Origin: Tyto alba
Taxonomy: Eukaryota; Chordata; Aves; Strigiformes; Tytonidae
Direction: 5' to 3'
Length of the DNA: 64,000 nt
NCBI RefSeq assembly: GCF_018691265.1
Contig: NW_024881313.1
Span: forward strand, 11,174,501 to 11,238,500
Within the stretch, counting starts at the first letter, position 1. Every line of letters starts with the position of its first letter. The notes beneath the pieces are model-generated. The model was not told the DNA's origin, did not search any database, and saw nothing but the letters and a program-made list of their open reading frames with translations. Positions 42,277-53,989 of the stretch are shown here, one piece after another. The position numbers and the translations under genes were made by a program.

Positions 42277-44521
42277 AGAACTTTTAATATCTAAAAGCTT
42301 TTATAGATGACTGTTTTGTTGCACAATTCTACAGCCTTATCTCGCTCCCACCAAATTCAATGAAAACCTACCTTTGCATACACAAGTAGTTTGACTGAGC
42401 CATAAAACACTATAAGAGGAAGTAATTTGGTTTACTGATTTCTCCAGCAAGAATATCTGGACTGTGAAGTGTAATGTTCACTGTAAATAAAAGATTCCAC
42501 TACACTTTTTCTTAATATATAGTATTTAATATAGCAGTCTTTATATTTTACTTCTACAAACAGCGCAGTCATTGACCAGCACCTAGAAGCACTGGGGTGG
42601 CTTTGCTAGAAAAGGCACTGCAAAAGCCTCTCAGCTGCTGTAGATTGGCACAGATTTCAAATGGCAGACACCTGCATTTTCCAGCAGAGTAGCTGGCACA
42701 GATTTGGAGCTATCATGTAGGATATAACTCTAGACAGTTGGTGTAAAGGGTAGGCAGTCTGTATTTGAGTTCATCAGACTAGGCTTTCTGTAGAGCAGAG
42801 AGAGAAACAAGCCACACCACAGGGTGATTTATCTGACCTACCTTAGATACCACTTCTGAGCTAATATGAATCATATCCTAGACAAACACATTTATTTCCA
42901 TGAAAAGTAAAAAGATCTAGAGGTGCCTAAATCAGACAAGAATGCCTAATTTTTAGTGGTCTAATATAAGTTAAAATGAATCCCAACTGTTGCGCTGGTA
43001 TTATACTAAAAACCCACAGCACCTGGTCCTGGGAGGGCATTATAGATGTGGTAAACTTTATTTATGGAAGTAAATAAGAAAAGGAAATCAGGTTGAGTGG
43101 AAGGGTACTCTAAACTTGATCCAAAGCACTTGAAGTGAGCAAGGATCTTCCAACACAAAACAGATTATGGCCATCCCACTGAAAGTGGAAGTAGCTATTT
43201 AAAAGGAAGGAAGGAGGAAGCAAAAAAAAAAAAAAAAAAAGTACTTTTTGGATGACATAGGGTTTGTGTTCTCTGCAAAATTGGTCAGGCAAAGTAAGAG
43301 TGAAGAGCACATATATTCTGCTGAGCAGATCAGTGCTCCCTGGTAAGGAAGTGCAAGAGCTGCTTTGTGCAGGCATGTACACACAGTTAAAATGAATGCA
43401 ACATGAGGACAAAATATTGCATATTCAAACAGTCAGATTCTACACCTCCTGTGCAGAGGCTTAAGTGAATCCATAAGGAAAAAGGCAGAAGTGATTTAGG
43501 TCAGACTAAAGCCATCATTAATACAAGATCCCTGTATTAGTTCTACCTTTAAGAAAAAATGCTCTTTTATGCAAAAAGATACTATGCCCAGGCAAGCTAT
43601 GCCCTTAGTAACCCTCAGGATAATCTCTGTGTTATCTAGATGGGGTGAGCAAACATCAAAAGATTCAGCACTTCTACTGAGACTACAAACTTCTCCGCTT
43701 TTTATTTTGTTTTGATGGTTTAGAAAACATCATGGAAATTTTACAAACATGGGCTTTTCCACCAGGCAGAGAAAACCCTGCATTTGATTTACTTTTACAC
43801 ATCACCACTGCTAAAAAAATATACTTAGAGAATTATAGGATTTGAAATTACATATTAAAGAAACTAAGGAAAGGCATGTCCATGTTTCTGGTCTCTGTAT
43901 ATGTCCAATCCTACAACTGTTACTGCACAGGAATAGCTCTACTGACACTGATGCGAGAATTTCACTCACTGTGAATTTGTGTGGTATGTGTAGAACTGAT
44001 TTGCAAACACTAACAATTACAACTTTGAACTTAAGAAAAAATTTTCAAAGGTTTCCATTTGGAACTGTGAGTTCATTTCAATAAACAAAATTAATTTTGA
44101 GATAGAAAAGGCAGCAAAATACAATAAGCTTATTTTTTGCTTAGTTACATTCCCCTCTAATATATATTTTTATTTAATGTGGTAAAAGACAAAATTAACA
44201 CTCTGTGCCAAGTTTCAGACAAGTGTGAATTTTCAGTTTATTAGTTATTAAGCTTCTGAAATAAGGATTTATGTTTGTAAAAGAAGTGCTGACACAACCT
44301 GAACTCTGGGCAGTGGTAATGCCACCACAACACCATGGTTCATATGCAGTGTGAACAGCCTAGATTATCCTAATAAAAGATTTAAAACAGATGAAACTAT
44401 TCCAAAGAATTGTATTTCTAGTGCTGTCATGTTTGCAGTCACATTTGGGTTTAACCGGTGGGAAAACATGAATCTATTTATATATTCTCAAGCTATACCC
44501 ACAAAACAGGATCCCAGAGAA

Positions 44522-44548
44522 ATTCTTGCAAACAGGGTTTGCAAGAAT
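44522..44548. repeat. Perfect inverted repeat, 12-bp arms with 3-bp centre
   Basis: ATTCTTGCAAAC, a central AGG, then the exact reverse complement GTTTGCAAGAAT. Each arm contains TTGCAAA or its reverse, which resembles a C/EBP or POU half-site. No repeat family was recognised around it. Confidence 0.9.
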
Positions 44549-47500
44549 ACAGCAGAAGTGTGAGTACGTAGGTGTGTATGCCTAGATAGATTATGTATGT
44601 AATCAACATGTAAAGCTCCATGATACTGAAAATAATAAATTGTTGTGAATGCGTAAGGGTGCAAGGTGCATTTTACATGGATTATCTGCCCTAGTTCCTG
44701 TTCTTATTTTTGGAAAGCAATCAGCTCTTCGTGAGAACTCAGCACCACGCTGAGCCACCCTGGGGCTTTTCATGGCCCAGCCCTTCACTTTGCATTATCA
44801 TCTGTTAGCAGCCACATCCTGTGCAGACTGATTCATTACAGCCAAGAAAGGCAGTGAGAAAAGGAGACCTTCTGAATCCTGAGGTCCGAAATCACTCTAA
44901 CATACTTCTCTCTCTGTACTATATAAAATAAAGCTATATTTTCAGAGGAATTTCCAGCCATTTTTGTTATTATTCCAAATAAAAGCTTACTTTAAGATGA
45001 TGTGTTATTTTAACTCAAATCTTTGCAAATCACCTTTACTTGAAAACTTTCATATGCCTCATTTGGAAGACCATGTATTCATCCCAATTTAATTCAAACA
45101 TAAAACTGAATAATTTTGAGTACTTTTGCTTAATAGCTATGGTGAAGTGCAAACAAAGATCAGGTACAGATGATCCAGTTTATGAATATTTATTCACTGA
45201 TTAATATGGAATACATTATTATTTAAAACTATGGTAATATTTTTGTTTTCTGTGAAGCTGAAGCTCATGTGGTCAGAGATAATAGAGTATGTTGAACTTT
45301 TATTTTTAAACTCTCAAATGCATTACTTTTGAAATGGTATGATTTCCTGATGCCTAACTGTTGAACACAGATATGTTACAAGTCAATCAAAAAAATCCAA
45401 ATTACTGTTACAGTCTTTCTATTACTTTCCATTACACTGTATTTGTGTGTCACAGCACATTTAAGCATGAATTTAAACATAAGAGCAACTATGAGATTCT
45501 TGCTTCAAACATAGATGAAGAGATTTTGGGGATAAAATGACCAGCACTCAGTGTCTGGGCTGGACGTACCAATCTTCAGTCTTAAACTTGAAGCTTTCAG
45601 CATTAACTCCAGTGCTTTAAATCACGTAGGTTGATGTATTTGTTTTAAAGTTGCGACGTGCAGATGAGTCTTTGTACAGAATTTTTTCAAGCAGTCCTCT
45701 ATCATGATTACAGCAATAGCAGGACATAAGCAAACATTGTATATAAGCAAGTTATATGACAAAGTGGCAGAGATACAGTTGTTGAACCATTTAGAAATAC
45801 AGTTTGCTGCTATCAGTGCTACCATAGCACACAGTAAGGAATGTGCTTTGATGTGGCAATAGATCTGTCAAGGAGCATCACTGTGGGCTCAAGTCCATGA
45901 ATCCCATTTGTCTCCAGCATAACTTGACTGATTACAACTGAATTATAGTGACTTTAAATGTATGAGTCAAATTTCTAAGCTAATTAAAATCAGGGAGGCT
46001 GGTATTTCTAAGATTAGCACAATTCAACTCCTATACAAAATGCAGTATAATTAAGAAAAATGGAATATATATACCTGATTCAAATAGAAATTCAACAGTT
46101 GGAGTTCAAGAGAAATAGTGCTACTAATAATCCGTAGATTGACATTTTACTGTATCACTTATAACAGGAATCAAATAGGAAAAAACTGTGTTTGCAAAGA
46201 CACTGACACATTAATCTATGTTCCACAAAGGATCAAGTTTCTTTGAGAAGCTGACCCACAAAACCACCTCAGATAGATAAAAACATACATCATGGATACA
46301 TAAATTCAGTATCAGTGTGGAGACTTTACACTTATGGTCTGCAAATGGTTGAAGGCATTTTAGACATTATCATGCAGCTTGTGTCAAAAAAACAGCAGCA
46401 GCCCACACTTACAACGGCATCCAGTAATTATAAGACCAGTGGGGTTCAGCTAATGTTAGAAACAAGAAGATATTTTTAGAAACTGTCTCTCTTTTAGCTC
46501 ATCTTTCTCCATGTTAAATCAGCTTTATATCAAGACTGGTTTTAGCTAACCAAGTCACTACAGAAAAGGTGAACACTCTTTCCTGACCCTCTGTACTCAC
46601 AAACTCATCCTTGTGACACCCAACTCAATGATGTTTCAGTATCAAAACCTGTTAAAGCTTTCAGGGCAAATTACATCGGAATGGGAGAGGGATGAAACTG
46701 TTACGCTCCAGATGAAATTATTCTTACTTATCTTTCATAAAGCAGTAACAGAAGATAAGCAGTTATAGGTACCTCTGGACTGTGTGTGGTGCCTGAGGCA
46801 TCAGGCTTCACACCTTTACCTCACCTGACCTAAATTCTAACATTCTGCTATTTTTAGAAAAGACCTTGAAATACAGCAGCTTGTGAGCCAGCCAGGAGCC
46901 GCCAGTGCATTTAACAAGGCTCAACACCCCTGCTAACCTTCTGCTTTGTCAGTGGACTCTCAGATTAATGTGGTGATTAGGTGGCTTTCTTAAATGAGGT
47001 ATTGTTTCATTTCAGCAATAGGAAAACTATAGTGTATAAAACAATAAAGATTTTAAACCAATTAACCAGCCTTAAACCATACCTATTTCCCTCAGGGCTC
47101 AATATGTTTTGTAAAGGTAGGAAGACCCAACAGTTTCAAATCCTCTCTCCCTCCACGTTCCCCACAGCCAACAACTGTACTCAACCACCTCCTTTCTAAC
47201 TATCCTGTCATCTTTAGTTCTTAATTCTGGTGGAGCAGCTGTGTAAATATAGCTGGAACTAAGAAATCATAATCTTCACAGCTCAGGGATTATCACCTCT
47301 TACCTTCCTGAGCTGTTTGGAAGCAGGTAATTAGTCTGGAAGTGCTGCCTGGCCTCCCTGCCTGTTTTTTCTCCTTAGATTTTGGGTTTGCCTTTGAATA
47401 AAACCAGTATGTGACTACCCGGTGACTGTGCCCTTCACCAGGCCCGGCAGCGAGCCGGCGGGCTGCAGGCAGAGTCCCCCAGCCACCGCGGAGCAGCCAC

Positions 47501-50459
47501 AGCCAACGCCAGTAAAACAGGGCACAGGGTGGAAATTCAAATACTCAATTCACTGCCTGGGATTTTTTTCCAGCTAGGTCTTTGAAACTGTGCTTTTTGC
47601 TTCTTTACAGCTGGTTTAAGAAGTCTGACAAATGCCTTAAAGAAGGGCAAGGTTACCAGCTATGTATCAGCCTGTAATTTTGTTCTCAGATAGGCAGGAG
47701 GGCTGTGGGAGCCCATATGACAACCCCAAGCATCACCCTGCTGCGAAGTCAGGCTGTGTATTTCTCTTCAGTTTAAAAACACATGCAAGAGTTTATCCAC
47801 ACAGCTCTGCAGTCTTATACTGCTCCTAAAAATAATCACGGCCTACAGAGCAGCGTGAGAGGGGCAGGCCTTCACATACCTATGTCAGTCAGGATTTAAA
47901 AAAATAAATAATAAAATGCTTTCCTCATCCCCCAGACTAAACAAACAGGAGAGGATGCCCATTCACAGCTCCCTGCACATCCTTTCCAGCAGCAACAAGA
48001 GTTGCTTTTAAGCTCAGGGTCACGAAGCTACGGCTGTCAGAGTGGGGCTGTAAACTGTGACCCTCTCAAAAGATGAGTCACCCACTTGTAAAGTGAAAAC
48101 GCTGATCCAAAAAGCACCGATTCATGCCTAGATCTCTCTCTCAGAAGTAGTTAAAGGAAGACAACATTATGAGCACACATTTGCTAGCCTTCATGCATTG
48201 CAATCCACACAGCTGAATCAAGACTGCGTGTTAGGGTCAGTGTAAACAGATGACGCAAGGTGCAGATAACCCCCCCAAGAAGGCAGAGCTGCCCTCCCGC
48301 AGACCTGGGGGGGCCCAGAAGGGCCTAGCTAGCCCCCACCCCACCAGGCTGCTTTCAGCTCCTCACTGCTCTGTGACCACCGCACCCCAGGTAATAAACT
48401 CCTGCAGGAGCGAACGGCTGTGCGAGGGGGTACAGAAGCACCTCTCCAAGTCAGTCTGGGAACTGCGGGCACCACTTTCCACACAAAAAGGCTCAATCGT
48501 GTCTCAATAAACCACAAAAATTTGAAGAGAGAAAGGTTTCACCAGTCAGTCACCTGGCTGAAAAACACTTTTTTTTTTTTTTTTTTCAAATGTAAATGCA
48601 CGTTCAGTGCAACACGACTTAAAAGTGATGTCAAGAACCTGAAGGAGTCTCACCATCCTACGCTACTTTTTCTAGCTAACACACAGCTACACAACTAGAA
48701 AGCAGAGATCAGATCCTGAAGGTTGGTTACTTGAAACGATTGCGTGCATGAACAGCTGAGGCAGCACCATACCAGCTTTTGTAAGCTAAGACAACAGCGA
48801 TAAGGTTACAAGGCCTTGCAGCTTGTTCATTTTTAACAGTGCTGCACCGATTTAAATGCAATTCCATACCTCCTTAAAGTAGACACAGTTTAAGATATTT
48901 AACTTTCCTAGTGCCCTGAAGAACAGTGTTGTTTGTAGCACACTTTAGCAAAAATTATTTTAAGTTGTGTAACTCCAGCATTGTAACAAAATTACACCTG
49001 CTTATTCAGCTCCTCTAAAGACTTTCTTACACCTACCAGTATCTAGGACAGAACTGGAAATTCATCATAGAGAGGGATCCCAGGCTGACAGAACTCTGCC
49101 AGCAGAAACTCAGTTGGCTAAGATACCAAATGCTCTACTGCAATCACCATTTTGTTCATAGTTGAAGACTTCGTCATAGTAAAACAAAACACAGTTTCAG
49201 AGGTACAGCTACATTCGTATGTATTTTACTCAGAACAGCTACTGTAATATTCCAGCAAAACAGTCCTAGTACAGATAAAGGTATAGCTTGAACGTAAAAC
49301 TCATCCCCGACTCAAAGTTTTCTACTTCCAAGTCAGTACTAAATATCACATGTGTAACAACGACATTTTAGAAACACTACTCCCCACCTTCTCTTACTTC
49401 TTCCTCCAGAGTGCTAGAACTCAGATCAGTCATGTGTTTGTATTTAAAATCATTCATTGAAGTTTTTATACACAGAAGAGTTTAGAGAGACTGTCACCAG
49501 ATAAACACTAGCATGTTTAGTATGCAGAACAAAATACAGTTGTCTTTTTTTCAAGCAGGATGCCTTTTCAGCTATTCTCAATAGAAGCCCAGTGAACACT
49601 CAAAATGAAGCAATTATTATTTGGCATCGTACAACAGTTTGTTTACTGGGTATGAAGAGCCAGCCTGCCATCTCACCTTCCTCAGCCTAGTAGTCCTGTG
49701 CATCTGACAGGAAGGGAAATGTTAGCCATCTTATACCAACTACACCCCAAATTCATAGGGCTCAGCATCACTAATACAGCTTTTTTTTTTGAGACTGTTA
49801 CTAACCTACATTTTGATCTGCCATCAGTTACATAAACAGAAATTAAAAGATCAGGTTTTTGAGAGATGGGTCTGGATATTCTCATTCGAATTTAGCAATT
49901 TTGATTTGCAGGCCAAATTAGGTTTGTCTTGTCTATGTTCAGGTCCTGAAACTAATTAGAAGCTTCCCTATCTCTTGCCACGTTCTACTGACTGCAGTAA
50001 AATCCAAGGAGAAAAAATTCACCCAAGGTTTAAGTACACATGAATCCCTCAGACAGTTTCAGATATATGATCCTAAAGTTACTAAATGAAATACCACCTC
50101 TGAGTACACATGCAAAATGCCCAACATCGCCTATTCAACAGTGCATGTAATGCAAAATAGGTTCAGCTATATAAAAGATCTTTGAAATTACTCAAGATCC
50201 ATCACTTTGGAAAGAAGTCACTGCAGTTAAATATTTCTTCTGTGAATATACAGACATGCCGTTGATTTGAAGTTTTTAATGAGATACCTGCAATTTGTAA
50301 CATGACATTTAGGAGCCCTACCACATTTGTAAGACTTTGGTTTTCAAAAGAAATAGCTCTACTGTTATTAGAATCAGTACGTGCACAAAGGTTGATGAGA
50401 ATGTACTGCTGCAGTACAAGTAGTCAGACACTTTCTCTCTGCAGGCTTGTTTTGAATTG

Positions 50460-50465
50460 TTTATT
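50460..50465 (-). terminator. Possible distal poly(A) signal AATAAA (ARL4A)
   Basis: A sense-strand AATAAA in the context CTCAATAAACAA lies about 1.86 kb after the stop codon. Usage would give a long 3' UTR isoform. It may be a chance hexamer in AT-rich DNA. Confidence 0.25.
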
Positions 50466-51374
50466 GAGGTTTAAGAAGTCATCCACATTTCTATAAATAT
50501 AGACATTACTTGAGTAAGTGACTTACAATGTCACCAGTGCAGGTACATATATAACCAACATACAAAAGCTCCACTGGAAGCTACTTCAGTTTATTCAAAA
50601 AGGACCAAGATGTCATAAAAAAAAACAGCTGTCACTTTCAGTTATTGTAGACACTAAAGTGCATTTTTGGTTACCTCCTGGACAAACAGCTGCTGGTTAA
50701 AAAGTTTGATTTTTTTTTTTTTAAACATATCTAAGTTACATTGATTGACATTCAGGTTTGTAGCTGTCATCCTCCTGATACATGGCAGCAGGTCAGAAAA
50801 ATGTATTACTTTGCTGGTTAAGTAAGAGGAGGAAATAGATTTTGCCTTTTTTTTAATTATTATTTTTTACTTTTTAATCCAGTATTTCCAACAAAAGTTT
50901 AAAGAGAATCTAACATTCTGATGAATTTTTACAGCACCACTAAAGTTAGTCTTAAAAATCCAGGCTCTGGTTTAGCCCTTTTAATTGCTAGCCAAGTATC
51001 TAAAGAATCACTTGAAGCTCTGTACCAGTAAGAAAAACTACCCTCCCTTTTCTGTCAAGCACTATCCTGCCCAGTTAACACTGTTTGCACACTCTGTAAA
51101 CAAGAACAGCTTAAAGCATAATTAAAGCAGAACACAGGCCCATCTTGAAAATCTTCTTCCCCCACTCCCCCTCCCCACCCCCGGTAGTGTCAAACATTTG
51201 AGTGTATAAAGCATTATTACATTCCTAACCACAAAATACTTTAAGAGTCACAATAAAAAAAGCATACGTTGAAAGTGACATAGCAATACCACTTTAATAA
51301 AACGGGGTACTTTGGGGAGATACAAGATGTGCTCTGCTAATTCTAACTCCATCTTTTCTTCATTATAATTTTGT

Positions 51375-51380
51375 TTTATT
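51375..51380 (-). terminator. Poly(A) signal AATAAA, middle (ARL4A)
   Basis: A second canonical hexamer in sense orientation, in the context GGCAATAAAACA, lies about 940 nt after the stop codon. It gives a 3' UTR of typical length for this gene. Confidence 0.45.
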
Positions 51381-52020
51381 GCCAGAAAAGTCACCAGTAG
51401 AGCAAAAAAAATGCTGCACTGGTTAGAACCGCAACAGCCAGAGCTGTTCTTTATAGCTCCTTTACTGCAATTAATTTACTTTTAACTTGATAGTAGGAGG
51501 ACATAATACTCATCATTCAGAAATAAATTACTAATTTTGAGTAACAGTTTAAACCTGATTAGCACTGTATAATGATGAATGGCTACTTCTAAAAAATAAA
51601 AACCTTACATACCAAAAACATGCTATATGTTGGGAAACCACTTTTTCATGCTCCAGCGTGTTGTTTACGTTTTTTTACGTGTCAGAAAGTCTTTCTTTTA
51701 TCAGTTGAAGAATCCACAGCACTTAAATTTCAAGTATTTGAACTAAAGATGATTCAATTTCAAAAAGTGCCAAATTAAAAAAAAAACAAAAACTACACAT
51801 GTAGCTAAGCTTTCATAGAAATCCCCAAACAAGGTAAAAAACAGCCTCTCGAAATAATGGGTTACTAGCTTCATACATGTTTTTAAAGCTGTATAATGTT
51901 CACCTAAACACTCCACTTACGAGCATTAGAAGTTTAAAAACACAGAACACCTTCAATGCAAATTCCTTGCAGAGGGCACCCTCAAACATAGGAATACAAC
52001 ACTAAGCAGAAACCCCTCAT

Positions 52021-52026
52021 TTTATT
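52021..52026 (-). terminator. Poly(A) signal AATAAA, proximal (ARL4A)
   Basis: TTTATT on the plus strand reads AATAAA on the ARL4A sense strand, in the context CCAAATAAAATG, about 295 nt after the stop codon. It is the first canonical hexamer downstream of the gene. Confidence 0.5.
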
Positions 52027-52320
52027 TGGCTATTTAGACATCCATGTCACATATACCCACCCATCCATTTCCTGATAGTATTACATCATCTATTAGGGCT
52101 TCTGAAATAATGCAGAGCCATAAAACTCAGAAGAGACTAGTTAAAAACAAAAAAAAAAGTTCCATAACTGCACAGCCTTCCACACGGCAAGGTTGTACAA
52201 CTGATTGTTGAACGAAACTAAGCTTAACGGCATCCAAACAAACAGGCCTGGGTTTGGAAGCTGTCTTATGTCAAATTTTGACCATGTAACTACTCTAAAA
52301 TAGAAAGGTCAAAATAGAAC

Positions 52321-52923
52321 TCATCTCTTCTTTTTCTGCTGCCTCAACATTTTCCTTCGCTTAATGATCATATCATGCAGTTTCTCCAGTCCCTCTTTGA
52401 GTCCATCTCCAATGATTGCACAGGTAGGCTGCAAATGCCAGGGAGTTGAAGAACTCAGCTCACTCATTGCTAACATTTTCTCAATTTCAGAAAGGGAGAG
52501 AGAGTTCCTCAAGTCCTGCTTGTTAGCAATGATAAGGACAGGCACTCCTTGATTTTCAGATATCCTAGTAATCTTATGAAGTTCTGTTTTGGCCTCCTCC
52601 ATTCTCTCAACATCGACAGAGTCCACCACAAACACAATGCCATCAGTGCACCTCGTGTACGACTTCCACAGCGGCCTCAGCTTCTCCTGGCCGCCCACAT
52701 CCCAGAAGTGGAAAGTGACCGTCTTAGAGTTGCCCAGCGTCACTTTGATTTTCTCCGTATTAAATCCTTTCGTGGGGACAGTGTTGACGAACTCATTGAA
52801 CTGCAGTCTGTAGAGCACGGTCGTCTTTCCAGCGGAATCCAGTCCCAAGATGACGATGTGGAAACTCTGGAACGAAGGCAGGCTGGAGAGGATCGGCGTC
52901 TGGTCCGAGAGTCCATTCCCCAT
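52321..52923 (-). CDS. ARL4A: ARF-like small GTPase ARL4A, complete single-exon coding sequence
   Basis: The 200-residue protein starts MGNGLSDQ and matches vertebrate ARL4A along its whole length, at the family's usual size. Seen: a Gly2 that would be N-myristoylated, the P-loop GLDSAGKT at 27-34, the effector threonine T51, the switch II motif WDVGGQ at 74-79, the guanine-specificity motif NKQD at 134-137, and a basic tail (about 188-200, ending QQKKKR) of the kind that acts as a nuclear signal and membrane anchor. T34 and Q79 are the residues classically mutated to make inactive and active forms. Known for the family: ARL4 proteins act at the plasma membrane, recruit cytohesin/ARNO to activate ARF6 and reshape actin, and have fast nucleotide exchange. 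The start is supported by G at -3 and +4 and by an in-frame TAG 54 nt upstream (52978-52980). Identity to ARL4C or ARL4D is lower as remembered, so ARL4A is favoured. The intact frame argues against a pseudogene. Confidence 0.97.
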   Translation of the reverse strand: MGNGLSDQTPILSSLPSFQSFHIVILGLDSAGKTTVLYRLQFNEFVNTVPTKGFNTEKIKVTLGNSKTVTFHFWDVGGQEKLRPLWKSYTRCTDGIVFVVDSVDVERMEEAKTELHKITRISENQGVPVLIIANKQDLRNSLSLSEIEKMLAMSELSSSTPWHLQPTCAIIGDGLKEGLEKLHDMIIKRRKMLRQQKKKR

Positions 52924-53007
52924 TGCCAGAAGGGAGGGTGACAGCAGGCTGCCACGAGCACAGGCCGGCTCCCACGGCTACGCTCGCCGCCGCGCTAAGC
53001 TCGGATC
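52924..53007 (-). other. ARL4A: ARL4A 5' UTR segment next to the coding exon, with predicted splice acceptor
   Basis: On the sense strand the bases GGCAG at 53012-53008 are preceded by a branch-point-like GCTAAC and a short T/C/G stretch. That makes a plausible 3' splice site, with the exon starting at 53007. The 84 nt from there to the ATG hold no upstream ATG and one in-frame TAG. ARL4A genes in other vertebrates have one or more non-coding 5' exons joined to a single coding exon, which fits. Possible donors upstream are CAG|GTGCGC (exon end 53868) and GCG|GTACGC (exon end 53263); neither can be chosen from sequence alone. Unspliced transcription through this stretch is the alternative. Confidence 0.4.
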
Positions 53008-53404
53008 CTGCCAACGACACGAACGGCGTTAGCCCACGGACGATCCCCACCCCCCCCTCCCCCACCACTACCACCACCTCCCCACCCTCCGCCTCCGACG
53101 GGGCTTCGCGGCCACAGCGCGCCGGCCAGCGCCGCCGCCCCGGCTGCAGAGGCGGCCGGAGGCAGGGCGGCGCAGCACACGTCCCCCGCCCGGCCTTCGC
53201 TGCTACCGACACTGCAGCTCGCCGGGCACCCGCGCCCTTCGCCACCGCCTCCCCTCGCGTACCGCTCGGCCCCGCCGGCGGGCGGGTCCCTCAGCGCGGG
53301 GAGGCGAGAGCTGCCCGCCGCCCCATGCCCGCTCGCCGCTCCTGCTGCCGCCGCTGCGACTCCCCCGCATCTGGCGGCCGGGCGCCTCCCAGCCCGCGCC
53401 TAGC

Positions 53405-53490
53405 TCCGCACGCCCCGCCCCTCGCCCCTCATTGGCTCCACCGCGCGGCGGGGGCGGGGAGGAGGGCGCAATCTCCCTCGACTATTGGCC
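53405..53490 (-). promoter_or_regulatory. ARL4A: Putative ARL4A core promoter: GC boxes and two CCAAT boxes
   Basis: Two sense-strand CCAAT boxes (ATTGG on the plus strand at 53431-53435 and 53484-53488) are interleaved with GC-box sequence at about 53409-53429 and 53448-53460. This NF-Y/Sp1 pairing is typical of TATA-less CpG-island promoters, where CCAAT lies roughly 60-100 bp upstream of initiation. That would put a start site near 53330-53400, which is an inference. No TATA box is seen nearby. A third sense CCAAT lies at 53766-53770, so a second start site is possible. Confidence 0.5.
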
Positions 53491-53517
53491 ACCGCACCGG
53501 CCACTCATCGCAGAACC

Positions 53518-53520
<3 letters not shown>

Positions 53521-53554
<34 letters not shown>

Positions 53555-53568
53555 CCCCCCCCCCCCCC
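53521..53568. repeat. T34 homopolymer joined directly to C14 homopolymer
   Basis: Thirty-four T are followed without interruption by fourteen C, about 30 bp upstream of the distal CCAAT box of the core promoter. On the ARL4A sense strand this reads G14 then A34: a stiff A-tract and a G-run, both of which exclude nucleosomes. The length may also be affected by slippage or assembly error. Confidence 0.95.
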
Positions 53569-53809
53569 GTACTTAAGCGAACGCCGGGGCCGAGCGAGGC
53601 CGGGGAAAGGGCGGTGGCCCCACTCCCCTCGCGGGGCGGGCGCACTGCCCCACACAGCCCCCTCGAGCAACGCCGCCACCCTCACGCCCTCCGCCCCGCC
53701 ACCCGCCTCTCACCCCCTGCGGCAGGCGGGCGGCCAGCGCCCCGTCGCCGGCGGCGCCTGCGCTCATTGGGCGCGGGTGCTGTCACTCTGAGCCACGCCC
53801 CCGCCCCCT

Positions 53810-53835
53810 CCCCCCCCCCCCCCCCCCCCCCCCCC
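53810..53835. repeat. C26 homopolymer in the ARL4A upstream CpG island
   Basis: An uninterrupted run of about 26 C is preceded by further C-rich sequence (CCACGCCCCCGCCCCCT). The ARL4A sense strand therefore carries a G-run long enough to fold as a G-quadruplex. Runs of this length are prone to sequencing error, so the exact count is uncertain. Confidence 0.9.
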
Positions 53836-53989
53836 GAGAGTCCCGGCGGCGGCGCCTCACAGCGCACCTGCGGCACTGCCGGGGCTGCGCAGCCCGCGGG
53901 AGCGGGGGGGGGGAAGGCCGGTACCGCCCTGCCCTGCCCTGGAAGCCCCCAGCACCGCGTCCCGGTGCGGGGCAGGCGCGCGTCCGGCC

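Larger units (their letters stand above)
30466..50440. other. Gene-free DNA downstream of ARL4A
   Basis: No protein family or RNA gene was recognised. The stretch holds A- or T-runs at 38130-38148, 40545-40562, 43222-43240 and 48569-48586. It also has A/C-rich simple sequence at 37020-37145 and 42245-42276, GC-richer patches at 35585-36265, 38520-39360, 47420-47520 and 48245-48425, and two short palindromes described separately. The GC-richer patches carry several overlapping open frames on both strands, none with a recognisable motif. Confidence 0.65.
51355..52320 (-). other. ARL4A: ARL4A 3' UTR, probable extent to the second poly(A) signal
   Basis: The stop codon TGA ends at 52321. Downstream on the sense strand is AT-rich sequence without a sizeable open frame, containing the first two AATAAA signals (see separate entries). 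The mapped end is an inference: a short form would end near 52005, a middle form near 51355, and a long form near 50440. Alternative polyadenylation is common for small GTPase genes of this type. Confidence 0.5.

Noticed and set aside
52549..52941. 130-codon plus-strand frame inside ARL4A
   Set aside because: It is the antisense shadow of the conserved ARL4A coding sequence.
52793..53245. 150-codon minus-strand frame overlapping the ARL4A start
   Set aside because: It is in a different frame from ARL4A, is GC-driven, and has no recognisable motif; the ARL4A frame is clearly the real one.
52923..53576. 217-codon open frame on the plus strand
   Set aside because: It is antisense to the ARL4A promoter, low-complexity, and ends in a Phe run encoded by the T34 tract.
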